NCBI GenBank assembly: GCA_913064945.1
Contig: CAJYAN010000005.1
Span: 186,001 to 250,000, forward strand
Source of the DNA: an uncultured Gammaproteobacteria bacterium
GTDB taxonomy: Bacteria; Pseudomonadota; Gammaproteobacteria; UBA6429; Thiohalophilaceae
Direction: 5' to 3'
Length of the DNA stretch: 64,000 nucleotides
Part shown: one piece after another, positions 36,360 to 46,056 of the stretch
Numbering within the stretch: position 1 is the first letter of the stretch
How the letters are laid out: each line of letters opens with the position of its first letter
Made by a program: the position numbers and the translations under genes
The notes under the pieces: model-generated
The model's input: the letters and a program-made list of their open reading frames with translations, nothing else
What the model was told of the DNA's origin: nothing
The model's database searches: none

Positions 36360-37283
36360 ATGTCGATGGCCGATCGTGATGGCGTCATCTGGTTTGATGG
36401 TGAATTGGTTCCCTGGCGCGAGGCCCAGGTTCATGTCCTAACCCATACGCTGCATTATGGCATGGGTGTCTTTGAAGGGGTGCGCGCCTACCAGACGGAG
36501 CAGGGCGCGGCCATTTTTCGTTTACAGGCGCATACCGATCGCCTGTTTCGTTCGGCGCACATCATGGGTATGGACATTCCTTTCGCCAAAGACGAAATCA
36601 ACGAGGCGCAGCGCGCCGCCGTGCGGGAAAACAAGTTGAATTCTGCCTATATTCGTCCCATGTGTTTTTATGGCTCGGAAGGCATGGGCCTGCGTGCCGA
36701 TAATCTCAAGGTGCATACCATTGTTGCCGCCTGGGAATGGGGTGCCTACCTGGGTGCCGATGGTATTGAAAAAGGGATTCGTATTAAGACCTCTTCGTTT
36801 ACCCGTCATCATGTCAACATCTCGATGTGCAAGGCCAAGGCCAATGGCCACTACATCAATTCTATGCTGGCACTGCAAGAGGCGCTGCGTGATGGATACG
36901 ATGAGGCCCTGTTGCTGGATGTTGATGGTTTTGTTGCAGAAGGCAGTGGCGAGAATTTTTTCATGGTACGTAATGGCATTATCTATACCCCGGAGCTGAC
37001 CTCGGCATTAGAGGGTATCACCCGCGAAACGGTTGCCGTGCTGGCCAAGGAGTTGGGTTACGAGTTACGCGAAAAACGCATTACCCGCGATGAAGTCTAT
37101 GTTGCCGATGAGGCCTTCTTTACCGGTACCGCCGCCGAGGTGACGCCGATCCGTGAACTGGACAATCGCAAGATTGGCAATGGCACACGCGGTCCGATTA
37201 CCGAAAAACTACAATCCGCCTATTTCGACCTGGTACATGGCCGTACGTCAGCGTATCAGGACTGGCTGACACCGGTGGCCTAG
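36360..37283 (+). CDS. ilvE: branched-chain amino acid aminotransferase
   Basis: A 307-residue class IV PLP aminotransferase for the last step of valine, leucine and isoleucine synthesis. It has IWFDGELVPWREAQVHVLTH, LHYGMGVFEGVRAY, MCKAKANGHYINSMLALQEA with the PLP-binding Lys, EGSGENFFMV, and TGTAAEVTPIRELD. The length matches IlvE. TAGGAG is present 8 bases before ATG. The 199-base region upstream contains no other gene that I can support. A zinc-finger gene follows after 24 bases. Confidence 0.96.
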   Translation: MSMADRDGVIWFDGELVPWREAQVHVLTHTLHYGMGVFEGVRAYQTEQGAAIFRLQAHTDRLFRSAHIMGMDIPFAKDEINEAQRAAVRENKLNSAYIRPMCFYGSEGMGLRADNLKVHTIVAAWEWGAYLGADGIEKGIRIKTSSFTRHHVNISMCKAKANGHYINSMLALQEALRDGYDEALLLDVDGFVAEGSGENFFMVRNGIIYTPELTSALEGITRETVAVLAKELGYELREKRITRDEVYVADEAFFTGTAAEVTPIRELDNRKIGNGTRGPITEKLQSAYFDLVHGRTSAYQDWLTPVA

Positions 37284-37307
37284 GCGGGCAAAAAAGGGGA
37301 ATCAACA

Positions 37308-37508
37308 ATGAGTCAACCACAGGGTCAAACGCTGGAACCCAATACCGCAAATCGTTACGAGATTAGTCGGCGTGATCTGCCTTTACACTGTCCTGTGCCG
37401 GGTATGAGCCTGTGGAATGCACACCCACAGGTTTATTTGCCTATTGAAGCGCAAAATGGCGAAGCCCGTTGCCCATACTGCGGCACACTTTATATTTTGA
37501 AGGACTAA
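37308..37508 (+). CDS. CHCC zinc-finger domain protein
   Basis: A 66-residue protein of the zf-CHCC family (related to the NDUFS6 C-terminal part). The ligands are visible: Cys in LPLHCPVPGM, His in NAHPQVYLPI, and CPYCGTLY. In gammaproteobacteria it commonly lies between ilvE and LPS heptose genes. It may assist iron-sulfur or respiratory complexes, but the bacterial role is not established. It follows ilvE (AAAAGGGG SD) and precedes hldE by 9 bases, so it is probably cotranscribed. Confidence 0.93.
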   Translation: MSQPQGQTLEPNTANRYEISRRDLPLHCPVPGMSLWNAHPQVYLPIEAQNGEARCPYCGTLYILKD

Positions 37509-37517
37509 ACACGACTC

Positions 37518-38957
37518 ATGACCGAACCTTCCACGCCGACGGACTTACCGGATTTTAACAGTGCCCATGTCGTGATCGTTGGCGACCTGATGCTGGATCG
37601 CTACTGGCATGGTAATACCTCACGGATTTCACCCGAGGCACCGGTACCAGTAGTACACGTCGGGGAGATCGAGGAGCGCCCCGGTGGCGCCGGTAATGTC
37701 GCCCTAAATATCACGGCGGTGGGTAGCCAGGCCACGCTGTTAGGCCTGATCGGCGAAGACGAGGCCGGTGCCCAATTGACAAGGATCCTGCAGCAGGCCG
37801 GTGTTGACTGTCAGTTGCAAGCGCTGACGGGCATGCCGACGATTACCAAGCTGCGCGTTATCAGTCGTCACCAACAACTGATCCGACTCGACTTTGAAGA
37901 TGGTTTTACCGATGAGCATGTCGCCGAGCTGCCAACGCGACTGGTAAACCATCTCAAGCAGGCAGGCGCCATCGTGCTGTCGGATTATGGCAAGGGGACG
38001 CTCGGCCAGATTCAGCAATTGATCACGACAGCAAAACAGGCGGGTAAACCGGTACTGATCGATCCAAAAGGCACTGACTTTGAACGCTATCGTGGTGCGA
38101 CATTGTTGACGCCCAATATGACCGAGTTTGAGGCCGTCGCGGGTAAGTGTCGCAACGATGCCGAGATTGAAAGCAAGGGTATGCAGTTGATGACGTCTCT
38201 GACATTGGATGCACTGTTGATCACCCGCAGTGAACGCGGTATGACGTTGTTGCAAAAGGGTCAGCCACCGTTGCATCTGCCAACTCAGGCACAAGAGGTA
38301 TTCGATGTGACCGGTGCCGGAGATACGGTGATCTCGGTACTGGCGGCATCGCTGGCCGCCGGTATGGCGCTGCCCCAGGCGACCGAGCTGGCCAATCTGG
38401 CGGCGGGCATCGTGGTCAGCAAACTGGGTACGGCGACGGTATCAACGCAGGAACTCAAGTTGGCCCTGCACGAAGAGCTGCGTATCGAGGGCGGTATCGT
38501 CACCGAAGATCAATTGATTCAACAGGTGCGTGCTGCCCAGCAGCGTGGTGAAAGAGTTATTATGACCAATGGTTGTTTCGATATTCTGCACTCGGGTCAT
38601 GTCACCTATCTACAGCAGGCACGGCAACTGGGTGACCATCTCATTGTTGCCGTGAATGATGATGCCTCGGTGAAGCGACTTAAAGGTGAGTCACGTCCGG
38701 TAAATACTCTGGAGAGCCGTATGCACGTACTGGCGGCACTGGGTTGTGTCGACTGGGTGGTGTCCTTTGGCGAGGAGACCCCGGAGCGTTTGATCTGTAA
38801 GATATTGCCCGATTCACTGGTTAAGGGTGGTGATTATAAACCCGAGGAGATCGCCGGTGGTCAATGTGTGACAGACAACGGCGGTGAAATTCAAATCCTG
38901 GATTTTGTTGCCGGGCACTCCACCACCGATATTATAAAATCTCTACAAAAGACTTAA
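37518..38957 (+). CDS. hldE: bifunctional heptose 7-phosphate kinase/heptose 1-phosphate adenylyltransferase
   Basis: A 479-residue fusion of a ribokinase-fold kinase (about 1-320: [20 protein letters not shown], and the anion hole [16 protein letters not shown]) and a cytidylyltransferase-like domain (about 345-479: [20 protein letters not shown], with the HxGH motif). It makes ADP-D-glycero-beta-D-manno-heptose for the LPS inner core. The length matches E. coli HldE. It begins the heptose pathway here and is followed by hldD after 23 bases. Confidence 0.97.
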   Translation: MTEPSTPTDLPDFNSAHVVIVGDLMLDRYWHGNTSRISPEAPVPVVHVGEIEERPGGAGNVALNITAVGSQATLLGLIGEDEAGAQLTRILQQAGVDCQLQALTGMPTITKLRVISRHQQLIRLDFEDGFTDEHVAELPTRLVNHLKQAGAIVLSDYGKGTLGQIQQLITTAKQAGKPVLIDPKGTDFERYRGATLLTPNMTEFEAVAGKCRNDAEIESKGMQLMTSLTLDALLITRSERGMTLLQKGQPPLHLPTQAQEVFDVTGAGDTVISVLAASLAAGMALPQATELANLAAGIVVSKLGTATVSTQELKLALHEELRIEGGIVTEDQLIQQVRAAQQRGERVIMTNGCFDILHSGHVTYLQQARQLGDHLIVAVNDDASVKRLKGESRPVNTLESRMHVLAALGCVDWVVSFGEETPERLICKILPDSLVKGGDYKPEEIAGGQCVTDNGGEIQILDFVAGHSTTDIIKSLQKT

Positions 38958-38980
38958 TCCTACATAACAAGGTTAGCAAT

Positions 38981-39943
38981 ATGATCATCGTTACTGGCGG
39001 CGCCGGTTTTATCGGTAGCAACATCGTTAAAGAACTCAATCAACGTGGCGAGACGGATATTCTGGTCGTCGATAATCTCAGGAACGGTGTCAAGTTCAAG
39101 AATATTGCCGATTGTGAAATCGCCGATTACATGGATAAGGAAGAATTTATCCAGCGTGTTAATAATGGCGAGTCATTTGCCAAAAAGGTGGATGCTATTT
39201 TTCATGAAGGTGCCTGTTCTTCCACAACTGAGTGGGATGGCAAATTCATCATGCAGAACAATTACGAATATACCAAGTCGCTACTACACTATTGCGTAGA
39301 GAGAAAGATATCTTATCTGTACGCCTCATCGGCATCCGTTTATGGTGGTGGTGCGGTATTCAAGGAAGATCGGCAGTATGAAGAGCCGCTGAACATGTAC
39401 GCCTATTCCAAATTTTTGTTTGATCAGTACGTGCGTCGACACTTTAGTGAGTTCAAGAGTCAGGTTGCCGGTTTTCGTTATTTTAATGTCTATGGTCCGC
39501 GCGAGCAGCATAAGGGTAGCATGTCGAGTGTGGCCTTTCATGTGAATACCCAGATTCACGAATCCGGTAAGGCCCGTCTGTTTGAAGGCTGTGATGGATA
39601 TGGTAATGGCGAACAGCGTCGTGATTTCGTCTATGTTGGTGATGCCGTGAAGGTCAATCTCTGGTTTCTCGATCACCCACAGGTCTCTGGTATATTTAAT
39701 TTAGGTACCGGCCGTAGCCAGACCTTTAAAGATGTCGCTGACGCGGTGATCGACTTTCATGGCCGTGGTGAAATTGAATATATCCCGTTTCCAGAACACC
39801 TTAAGGGTCGTTACCAGAGTTTTACCGAAGCCGATATTTCACACTTACGCAAGGCAGGCTATGCCGCAGATTTTTACAGCGTGGAAGAGGGTGTGAAAGC
39901 GTATATGCAGTGGCTGAATCAGGATATGTCCACTCCCGCCTAA
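38981..39943 (+). CDS. hldD: ADP-glycero-manno-heptose 6-epimerase
   Basis: A 320-residue short-chain dehydrogenase-type epimerase. It has the Rossmann motif [20 protein letters not shown], the YAYSK active-site Tyr-Lys ([10 protein letters not shown]), [13 protein letters not shown] and [10 protein letters not shown], with family-specific [12 protein letters not shown]. It converts ADP-D,D-heptose to ADP-L,D-heptose, the donor for WaaC and WaaF. The length is normal. waaF begins only 17 bases after the stop if its proposed ATT start is right. Confidence 0.97.
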   Translation: MIIVTGGAGFIGSNIVKELNQRGETDILVVDNLRNGVKFKNIADCEIADYMDKEEFIQRVNNGESFAKKVDAIFHEGACSSTTEWDGKFIMQNNYEYTKSLLHYCVERKISYLYASSASVYGGGAVFKEDRQYEEPLNMYAYSKFLFDQYVRRHFSEFKSQVAGFRYFNVYGPREQHKGSMSSVAFHVNTQIHESGKARLFEGCDGYGNGEQRRDFVYVGDAVKVNLWFLDHPQVSGIFNLGTGRSQTFKDVADAVIDFHGRGEIEYIPFPEHLKGRYQSFTEADISHLRKAGYAADFYSVEEGVKAYMQWLNQDMSTPA

Positions 39944-39960
39944 AGACTAAGGAAGGCACA

Positions 39961-40959
39961 ATTTCTACTCAAAAAATATTGGTTGTCGGCCCGGCCTGGG
40001 TCGGCGATATGGTGATGGCGCAAAGCCTGTTTATTTCTCTCATGCAGCAGAATCCACAGGTGTTGATTGATGTACTGGCTCCGGCGTGGTCATTGCCGAT
40101 ATTGCAGCGCATGGCCGAAGTTCGTCAGGGGATATGTCTGCCCGTCACGCACAAACAGCTTGGTGTGCTAAAACGCTGGCAGCTTGGCAGGCAACTCCGT
40201 GTAGAACAATATAACAGCGCTATTGTCCTGCCGCGTTCCCTGAAAGCGGCGCTGGTTCCCTTTTTTGCGGGGATCCCTCTACGCTGCGGTTATCGTGGTG
40301 AGTACCGTTATGGCCTGCTCAATGATATGCGGCCATTGGACAAGACGTTATTAAAACAGACTGTGCAGCGCTATGTTGCGCTGGGCCTGCCCGGCGTGGC
40401 GTCATCACCACCGACAATACCGTTTCCCCGTCTGACGGTGGATAAGAACAATCAGCGGCGTCTGTTGCAAACGCTAAAATTGAAAAACGACAGGCCTGTT
40501 ATTGGCATGATGCCGGGTGCTGTATATGGTCCTGCCAAGCAGTGGCCGGTTGACAATTATCGAGACCTGGCAGTAATGCTTGTCGAGCAGGGCTACAGGG
40601 TTTGGGTCTTCGGGTCGCAAAAAGAACAGGACCTCGGCGATAGGATTGCCACACATGTTGATATAGTCAACTTGTGCGGCCGAACCGAACTGGTGGATGT
40701 AGTTGATTTGCTGGCCGGTTGTGAGTCTGTGGTGTGTAATGACTCGGGGCTAATGCATATTGCCGCGGCGGTCGATATTAAGGTAACCGTCATCTATGGC
40801 TCATCAACACCAGTCTACACGCCACCGCTTAGCAGCAGGGCAACGGTAATTTATCATCAGCTGGAGTGTAGTCCGTGTTTTGAACGCCGCTGCCGCTTTG
40901 GACATTATAACTGTTTGCGAAACATCAAAACCAAAGAAGTCATGGAGAATTTGTGTTAG
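39961..40959 (+). CDS. waaF: lipopolysaccharide heptosyltransferase II, unusual start
   Basis: A GT9 heptosyltransferase adding the second L,D-heptose of the core. The family-typical N-terminus is KILVVGPAWVGDMVMAQSLF; later GMMPGAVYGPAKQWP and NDSGLMHIAAAVDI bind ADP-heptose, and the C-terminus has CSPCFERRCRFGHYNC. No ATG lies near the expected start. An ATT at 39961 is placed 4 bases after a very strong AAGGAAGG (39949-39956) and gives a 332-residue protein with the normal N-terminus. The only conventional candidate is GTG 39910, overlapping hldD by 34 bases without a visible SD. ATT starts are rare (infC, pcnB), so this may also be a point mutation. Confidence 0.9.
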   Translation: MSTQKILVVGPAWVGDMVMAQSLFISLMQQNPQVLIDVLAPAWSLPILQRMAEVRQGICLPVTHKQLGVLKRWQLGRQLRVEQYNSAIVLPRSLKAALVPFFAGIPLRCGYRGEYRYGLLNDMRPLDKTLLKQTVQRYVALGLPGVASSPPTIPFPRLTVDKNNQRRLLQTLKLKNDRPVIGMMPGAVYGPAKQWPVDNYRDLAVMLVEQGYRVWVFGSQKEQDLGDRIATHVDIVNLCGRTELVDVVDLLAGCESVVCNDSGLMHIAAAVDIKVTVIYGSSTPVYTPPLSSRATVIYHQLECSPCFERRCRFGHYNCLRNIKTKEVMENLC

Positions 40960-42230
40960 CCAAAATGGCAGCCTGGACCTACAAACCTTTCTTGGCCTAT
41001 CCGGGCTGGACCGAAAGGCTGGTGTATTTGCTGGTATTTCTCTTTCCCATCGCCGGTATGAGTGTCAGGGGATGGCTTACCAACATATTCAATATCCTGG
41101 CCCTGCTTGGCCTGGTAACACTATGGCGCAAGCGTGAGACCCTGTTGCCAGCGGAAAAAATCTTTCTGTGGATCTGTGTCGCCTATTTTTCGATGTTTAT
41201 TATCGCCGCCTTGGGTAATGGCTGGAGTGCGACCCAGACTCATGAACTGGGGACCGAGACTCGCTTTTTGTTAGTCATCCCGGTCTATTTTCTGATGCGT
41301 CGTTACCCTGATTGTACAACCTGGTTGTTACGAGGTGCTGTGATTGGCGGTTTTTGCCTGTTTGCCCAGGCCTATACTGATGTCATGATTCATCATATGC
41401 CCACAGCGTGGGGTGCCTACAGTAAAAATATTATTGGCCCGTTTGCGGTGTTGATAGCATTCTGGTCGATGTATTACTTCTGGCAGAATAAATCGCGAAT
41501 TCACTGGATGATGTCACTCATTATTTTGTTGTCAGTTGTGGCTGCTCTGATCGCCGCCGGTTTATCCGGCTCACGTGGGAGTTATGTGGGATTTCTGATC
41601 ACGGGTATTTTTTGTATTCTCTTTTTTACCAGGCCCCGCTGGATGTTGGCGAGTCTGGTGGTGATGAGTCTGATTGGTTATTCACTCTATAAGGAGATCG
41701 ATATTGTACGAAATGGAATCGACGTGGCCGTTGGCCACAGCATTAGTTATTTTAAGGCAAAAGACCATGTCCACGACTCCAGTTCAGATACATCCACAGG
41801 TATACGTCTGGAGATGATGCGCACCGGTATACTGTTTGTGAAGGACAATCCATGGATAGGGATTGGGTCTGGCAACTATCAGGATAAGGCAGAGGTTTAT
41901 GTTAAAGAAGGCAAGGCGAATCCTGGTATCGCACAGCACGGCTATCCGCATAATGCCTTTTTAGAAGTGGCGGTCGACAAAGGTCTGCTGGGCCTGGTGA
42001 CCCTGTTGCTATTGCTGTATTACCCGGCCTATATCTATATTAAGGGTTATAAGGTCTGCAAACCGACAGCCGTTGTCGGTCTGATCCATATTGTGGCGCT
42101 CTCTACCTTTGGGCTCACCGATCACTCGGTGGTAGTGATGAATAACTACACGTCGATACTGCTGCTGGGGATGGCGATTTTCTATTCCGGGCATATTCGT
42201 GCCTGTAGGCAGCACCTTGTCCATGGCTAG
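40953..42230 (+). CDS. O-antigen ligase/polymerase family membrane protein
   Basis: A 425-residue multi-spanning protein of the Wzy_C family (WaaL or Wzy). About ten or more membrane helices are visible. The large loop holds AGLSGSRGSYVGFLIT, the conserved Wzy_C start. WaaL enzymes join O-antigen or other polymer to the lipid A core; position directly after waaF favours a ligase. The start is GTG 40953, overlapping the waaF stop by 7 bases, with GGAGAA upstream; ATG 40965 is an alternative. The gene is in the hldE-to-GT2 operon. Confidence 0.88.
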   Translation: MLAKMAAWTYKPFLAYPGWTERLVYLLVFLFPIAGMSVRGWLTNIFNILALLGLVTLWRKRETLLPAEKIFLWICVAYFSMFIIAALGNGWSATQTHELGTETRFLLVIPVYFLMRRYPDCTTWLLRGAVIGGFCLFAQAYTDVMIHHMPTAWGAYSKNIIGPFAVLIAFWSMYYFWQNKSRIHWMMSLIILLSVVAALIAAGLSGSRGSYVGFLITGIFCILFFTRPRWMLASLVVMSLIGYSLYKEIDIVRNGIDVAVGHSISYFKAKDHVHDSSSDTSTGIRLEMMRTGILFVKDNPWIGIGSGNYQDKAEVYVKEGKANPGIAQHGYPHNAFLEVAVDKGLLGLVTLLLLLYYPAYIYIKGYKVCKPTAVVGLIHIVALSTFGLTDHSVVVMNNYTSILLLGMAIFYSGHIRACRQHLVHG

Positions 42231-42984
42231 GCTGTCGATTGTCCTCATCGTCAAAGACGAAGCGGCAATTCTCGATGGCACGCTGTCGAACCTTGTCTGG
42301 GCCGATGAAATTATTGTTGTCGATGGTGGTAGTCGTGATGGCACTGTCGAGATTGCCAAAAAGTATACCGAACTTGTTTTTGAATATACGGACTGGCGGG
42401 GTTACGGTATTCAACGTCAGCGGGCACAGGCGCATGCCAGTGGTGAGTGGATATTAATGCTCGATGCCGATGAGCAGCTTACGCCTGAGCTATGTGAAGC
42501 GATCAAATCCGTGCTCAGGGAGAATGATCAAAATAAGGTCTATGCCTTGCCTCGACTGTCGTGGGTTTTTGGCAGGTTTATCCGCCACGGCGGCTGGTAC
42601 CCGGATTATGTGGTGCGCTTATATCCCCGTGATAAGGCGGCGTATGGTGATGAGAAGGTTCACGAGAAGCTGCGCTTTAACAAGGGTTTGGAAGTAATAA
42701 AACTCAAGGGCGACCTGCTGCACTATACCTATCGTGATCTGGAACACTACCTGGTCAAGTCGGCAGGCTATGCCGCCGCCTGGGCGGAACAGCGTGAACG
42801 TAAAGGCAGGCAATCGTCCCTGACACAGGGATTTTTACATGGATTGGTCTGTTTTCTGCGAATGTATCTAGTGCGGCTTGGATTCCTCGATGGCAGACAG
42901 GGTTTGTTATTGGCGATGTTGTCTGCCCACTCGACCTTTGTTAAATATGCCGATTTGTGGGTAAGGCGTCAGGAAAAAAATTAA
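42223..42984 (+). CDS. GT2 glycosyltransferase, WaaE/LgtF-like core glucosyltransferase
   Basis: A 253-residue GT-A enzyme of family 2. It opens MARLSIVLIVKDEAAILDGT, with IIVVDGGSRDGTVEIAKK, and the metal-binding DADE motif (ILMLDADEQLTPE). The pattern WYPDYVVRLYPRDKAAYGDE, VHEKLRFN and LLHYTYRDLEHYL is typical of WaaE/KdtX-type enzymes that add glucose to heptose I. Exact acceptor not proven. The ATG overlaps the ligase gene by 8 bases, and the 3' end overlaps the opposing GT9 gene by 4 bases. Confidence 0.87.
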   Translation: MARLSIVLIVKDEAAILDGTLSNLVWADEIIVVDGGSRDGTVEIAKKYTELVFEYTDWRGYGIQRQRAQAHASGEWILMLDADEQLTPELCEAIKSVLRENDQNKVYALPRLSWVFGRFIRHGGWYPDYVVRLYPRDKAAYGDEKVHEKLRFNKGLEVIKLKGDLLHYTYRDLEHYLVKSAGYAAAWAEQRERKGRQSSLTQGFLHGLVCFLRMYLVRLGFLDGRQGLLLAMLSAHSTFVKYADLWVRRQEKN

Positions 42985-44015
42985 GTGAGATAGTGCTGAC
43001 TAATGGTTCGGGCGGCAACATCAATATCGATACTCTGCATATCCTCTTCATCCGCATCACTGGGTGGCGAAAAGGCAAGACGTCTGTTTGCGCTGTTCAA
43101 GGTTTGCCAGCGCAATGCGGTTGCAGAGCGGCGTCGCGGATAAAAGGCGGCCGTTGGACAGTCGAGGGCACCGGCGATATGTAACGGCCCTGTGGAGCCG
43201 CCAATGAAGACATCGGCAAACTGGATGTGTTGGGCAAAGGCACGCAGGCCATTATGTGACTCATAGACGACATGTGGTGTGTCGGTCAGATGGCTTGCCA
43301 TTTGCTGTGCATTTTCATATTCCCCCGGCCCGGCACTAATGACAATGACATGCCTATGGGTTGTAAGGAGTTTACTGGCCAGCGCAGCGTATTGCCGGGT
43401 ACTCAGATTACGCGCCGAGCCACCACTACCGGGATGGACAAAAATCAGCAACGTATCTTCGCCGAGTTGATGTTGTTGCAAAAATGCCTGTTTGGCGAGG
43501 CTAACTTCACCTGTATCAAATTGAAGTAGCGGTGGCACTGGAAGGGCCGGCTGTGGAATAGCAAGGTCATGGCAAAAGTTCTGCACCAGATCACTATTAT
43601 AGACGTGCTCCGGTTTTTCAGAGCGGGAGCGGTGCTGTGTCAGTCGATGATTATAAAAGATCTGCGCCAGTTTGGTTGCCGGGGCAAGGCGATAGGGGAT
43701 GCCCGCCAGCCAGGCGCACAGGCCAATTCGTGTGGTGGAATAGAGGCTAATGATGGCATCGAACCGATGTCGCTTGATTAGAGATAATAATGCGGCGTTG
43801 CCAAACACCCCATTGTTCTGCCATTCATCGAGCAGCACCTGATCGATCCAGGGGCAGGCCTCGGCCATATCACGTGTATAGGGTGGCACCAGGGCATAGA
43901 GCTGACTTTCTGGTAGACTGCGTTTGAGCAAGGCAAAGGCCGGGTAGGAGAGCATAAAATCGCCGAGCTTGTCGTTGCGTACAATCAGTATTTTTTTTGG
44001 CTGAGCTGCAGTCAT
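42981..44015 (-). CDS. GT9 heptosyltransferase-family protein
   Basis: A 344-residue GT9 protein. It has the N-terminal ILIVRNDKLGDFMLSYPAFALL, HPGSGGSARNLSTRQYAALA, and a C-terminal donor site FIGGSTGPLHIAGALDCP. This is the ADP-heptose:LPS transferase fold; sugar and acceptor are not certain. It is transcribed against its neighbours, its stop overlapping the opposing GT2 gene by 4 bases. No close operon partner is present. The 5' region (44016-44115) also contains the start of a divergent GT4 gene. Confidence 0.88.
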   Translation of the reverse strand: MTAAQPKKILIVRNDKLGDFMLSYPAFALLKRSLPESQLYALVPPYTRDMAEACPWIDQVLLDEWQNNGVFGNAALLSLIKRHRFDAIISLYSTTRIGLCAWLAGIPYRLAPATKLAQIFYNHRLTQHRSRSEKPEHVYNSDLVQNFCHDLAIPQPALPVPPLLQFDTGEVSLAKQAFLQQHQLGEDTLLIFVHPGSGGSARNLSTRQYAALASKLLTTHRHVIVISAGPGEYENAQQMASHLTDTPHVVYESHNGLRAFAQHIQFADVFIGGSTGPLHIAGALDCPTAAFYPRRRSATALRWQTLNSANRRLAFSPPSDADEEDMQSIDIDVAARTISQHYLT

Positions 44016-44115
44016 GAATTGTATAATAGGATGTTAGTTTGCGAACCAGTATAAATGATATTTGCCTTTCGAGCAGACTCTTCGCGGAAAAATATCAGGG
44101 GCAGCGATTCGGGTT

Positions 44116-45243
44116 ATGAAGATTATCGAGTTATGTACCTCAAAAGGCTGGGGCGGACTGGAGTTATACGTCTGGCAGGTCAGTCAATGGCTCAACACGC
44201 ACGCGCATGAGTGTCATGTGGTCATCGCATCAAACTCACTTATTGCGGAACGGCTGAAAGATTCAGATATCAGCACATCCTTTATCCAGCCGCGTTTTCG
44301 TCTCTTTCCCTGGCTCGCCGCATTTCACCTCGCACGGTTTATTGATCAGCAACAGGTAAATATTCTGCATGTGCACTGGACCAAAGACCTCATCCTGGCC
44401 GCTCTGGCAAAGCGACTATCACGCAGGCCAGTGAAGCTGGTCTTTAGTCGTCACATGGCCCTGACCCGACACAAGCGCGATATATATCACCGTTTTATAT
44501 ACGGCAGTATTGATAAGTTTCTGGTTATTAGTAAACGGTTGTATGCCGAAGCCAGGCGTTATCTGCCAGTCGCGGAGGATAGACTCGAGCTGCTTTATCA
44601 TGGTATCGCCGATTTTCCTGCCGTCAATCCCGAAAACTGCCAGCAAACTTTTCGACAAAATAACCTGTCAAATGCCAAATTCCGGATTCTGCTGCCTGGT
44701 CGTATCGAACACTACAAGGGGCAGCACACCTTACTCGAGGCCATTATTTTGCTGCAGCAACGTGGGTATGATGTCGATGTCGTCATCCTGGGGCACATTA
44801 TGGATGAAGCGTATTTCAGGAAACTTGAGCAACAGACTAAGGCGGCCGGGCTGGAGAAAAAAGTCCATTATCTTGGCTTTGTGGAAAAACCTACATTAAT
44901 ATACGGTTGCTTTGATGTAGTCGTATTAACGACCTACGCCGAAACGTTTGGTCTGGTATTGGTTGAGGCGATGAAGAGTGGTGTTGCCGTGATCGGTACG
45001 AATGCCGGTGGTGTGCCCGAGATCATCGAACACGATCAAACGGGTATGCTCTATGCGCCCGGTAATGCCAGCGAGCTGGCGGAGTGTTTGCAAAAATTGA
45101 TTGAGGATGCAGGGCTGCGACAGCGACTTGCGGTGGCCGGTAGGGCCTATGCCGAGGCGACCTTCTCAGAACAGCAGCACTATTCAAAGTTAATACAGAT
45201 ATTTTCAGAACTCGTTAACGATAAAAGCGAAAATGATTTATGA
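44116..45243 (+). CDS. GT4 glycosyltransferase
   Basis: A 375-residue GT-B retaining glycosyltransferase. The N-terminal domain has MKIIELCTSKGWGGLELYVW. The C-terminal group-1 domain (about 195-350) has LLPGRIEHYKGQHTLLEAI and YAETFGLVLVEAMKSGVAVI, the EX7E motif with donor nucleotide contacts. It probably adds a hexose to the LPS core or O-antigen. I start at ATG 44116, which gives a family-like N-terminus; the longer frame (44062) adds 18 weakly supported residues. The stop overlaps the next gene (ATGA-type). Confidence 0.88.
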   Translation: MKIIELCTSKGWGGLELYVWQVSQWLNTHAHECHVVIASNSLIAERLKDSDISTSFIQPRFRLFPWLAAFHLARFIDQQQVNILHVHWTKDLILAALAKRLSRRPVKLVFSRHMALTRHKRDIYHRFIYGSIDKFLVISKRLYAEARRYLPVAEDRLELLYHGIADFPAVNPENCQQTFRQNNLSNAKFRILLPGRIEHYKGQHTLLEAIILLQQRGYDVDVVILGHIMDEAYFRKLEQQTKAAGLEKKVHYLGFVEKPTLIYGCFDVVVLTTYAETFGLVLVEAMKSGVAVIGTNAGGVPEIIEHDQTGMLYAPGNASELAECLQKLIEDAGLRQRLAVAGRAYAEATFSEQQHYSKLIQIFSELVNDKSENDL

Positions 45244-46037
45244 CCGTTCAACAAACTACTCGTCCGTGTGTCATCTGCGATTCCGCCAATAGTCAGCATT
45301 ATTGTTCTTATAGTGGTCTGGAATATGTGCAGTGTAATACCTGTCATTTAATTTATGTGGCGAAGTTTGCCGATAACGAGACCATGTACGGGGCCTACAC
45401 AGGAGGTGGCTTTAAATCCTGGCGGCGTAAATTTTTTGCACCGATCCGTCGTATGCGGAGTATCAAGGGTTATAGTCATTTCCTGCAACGGGCACGGGAC
45501 ATTTTTGCTTTTGCGAAACAGCAGGTCGGTGGGCATGGGCAAAAAACCTACCTGGATATTGGCTGTAATAAGGGCTTCCTGCTGACTGCCGCGTTGGAAC
45601 AGGGCTATGACGTGCATGGCGTCGAACTGGTCACCGAACTGATACGGCCGTTCTGCAATACCTATCCGCAATTCAGCGAGCAGGTTTATAGTGACAAGTT
45701 CCAGGATGTCGCCAAACGCTTTGCCGACCGGCATTTTGATATTATTACGGCGATTGATGTGGTTGAACATTTTGAAGACCCGTTATCGGATCTTCGAGAA
45801 GTACATCGTATCCTGAAGGATGACGGTGTCTTTGTGATTCAAACACCGGATATTGATTGTAGACAAGCCGGGACGCTGGGTTGTCAATGGGGGGCACTAA
45901 AACCGTTGGAGCATTTACACCTGTTTGGCCGCGAGAATTTTGTTGCCTTTGGCAAGAAGGCGGGTTTTCGTGAAGTGCTTGTATCGGATCCCTTTGAAGA
46001 GGCCGATGGAAATTTTGTCGCGGTACTCAAAAAATAG
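45240..46037 (+). CDS. SAM-dependent methyltransferase with N-terminal zinc ribbon
   Basis: A 265-residue class I methyltransferase. The N-terminus has two Cys pairs (CVICDSANS and CNTCHLIYVAK), a zinc-ribbon-like start seen in several sugar-modifying methyltransferases. Motif I is TYLDIGCNKGFLLTAALEQG, then IITAIDVVEHFEDPLSDLRE. Substrate unknown but most likely a sugar residue or cell-surface glycan. It overlaps the GT4 gene by 4 bases, so they are translated together. Confidence 0.83.
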   Translation: MTVQQTTRPCVICDSANSQHYCSYSGLEYVQCNTCHLIYVAKFADNETMYGAYTGGGFKSWRRKFFAPIRRMRSIKGYSHFLQRARDIFAFAKQQVGGHGQKTYLDIGCNKGFLLTAALEQGYDVHGVELVTELIRPFCNTYPQFSEQVYSDKFQDVAKRFADRHFDIITAIDVVEHFEDPLSDLREVHRILKDDGVFVIQTPDIDCRQAGTLGCQWGALKPLEHLHLFGRENFVAFGKKAGFREVLVSDPFEEADGNFVAVLKK

Positions 46038-46056
46038 TAAGCAAGGTAAACTCGTT

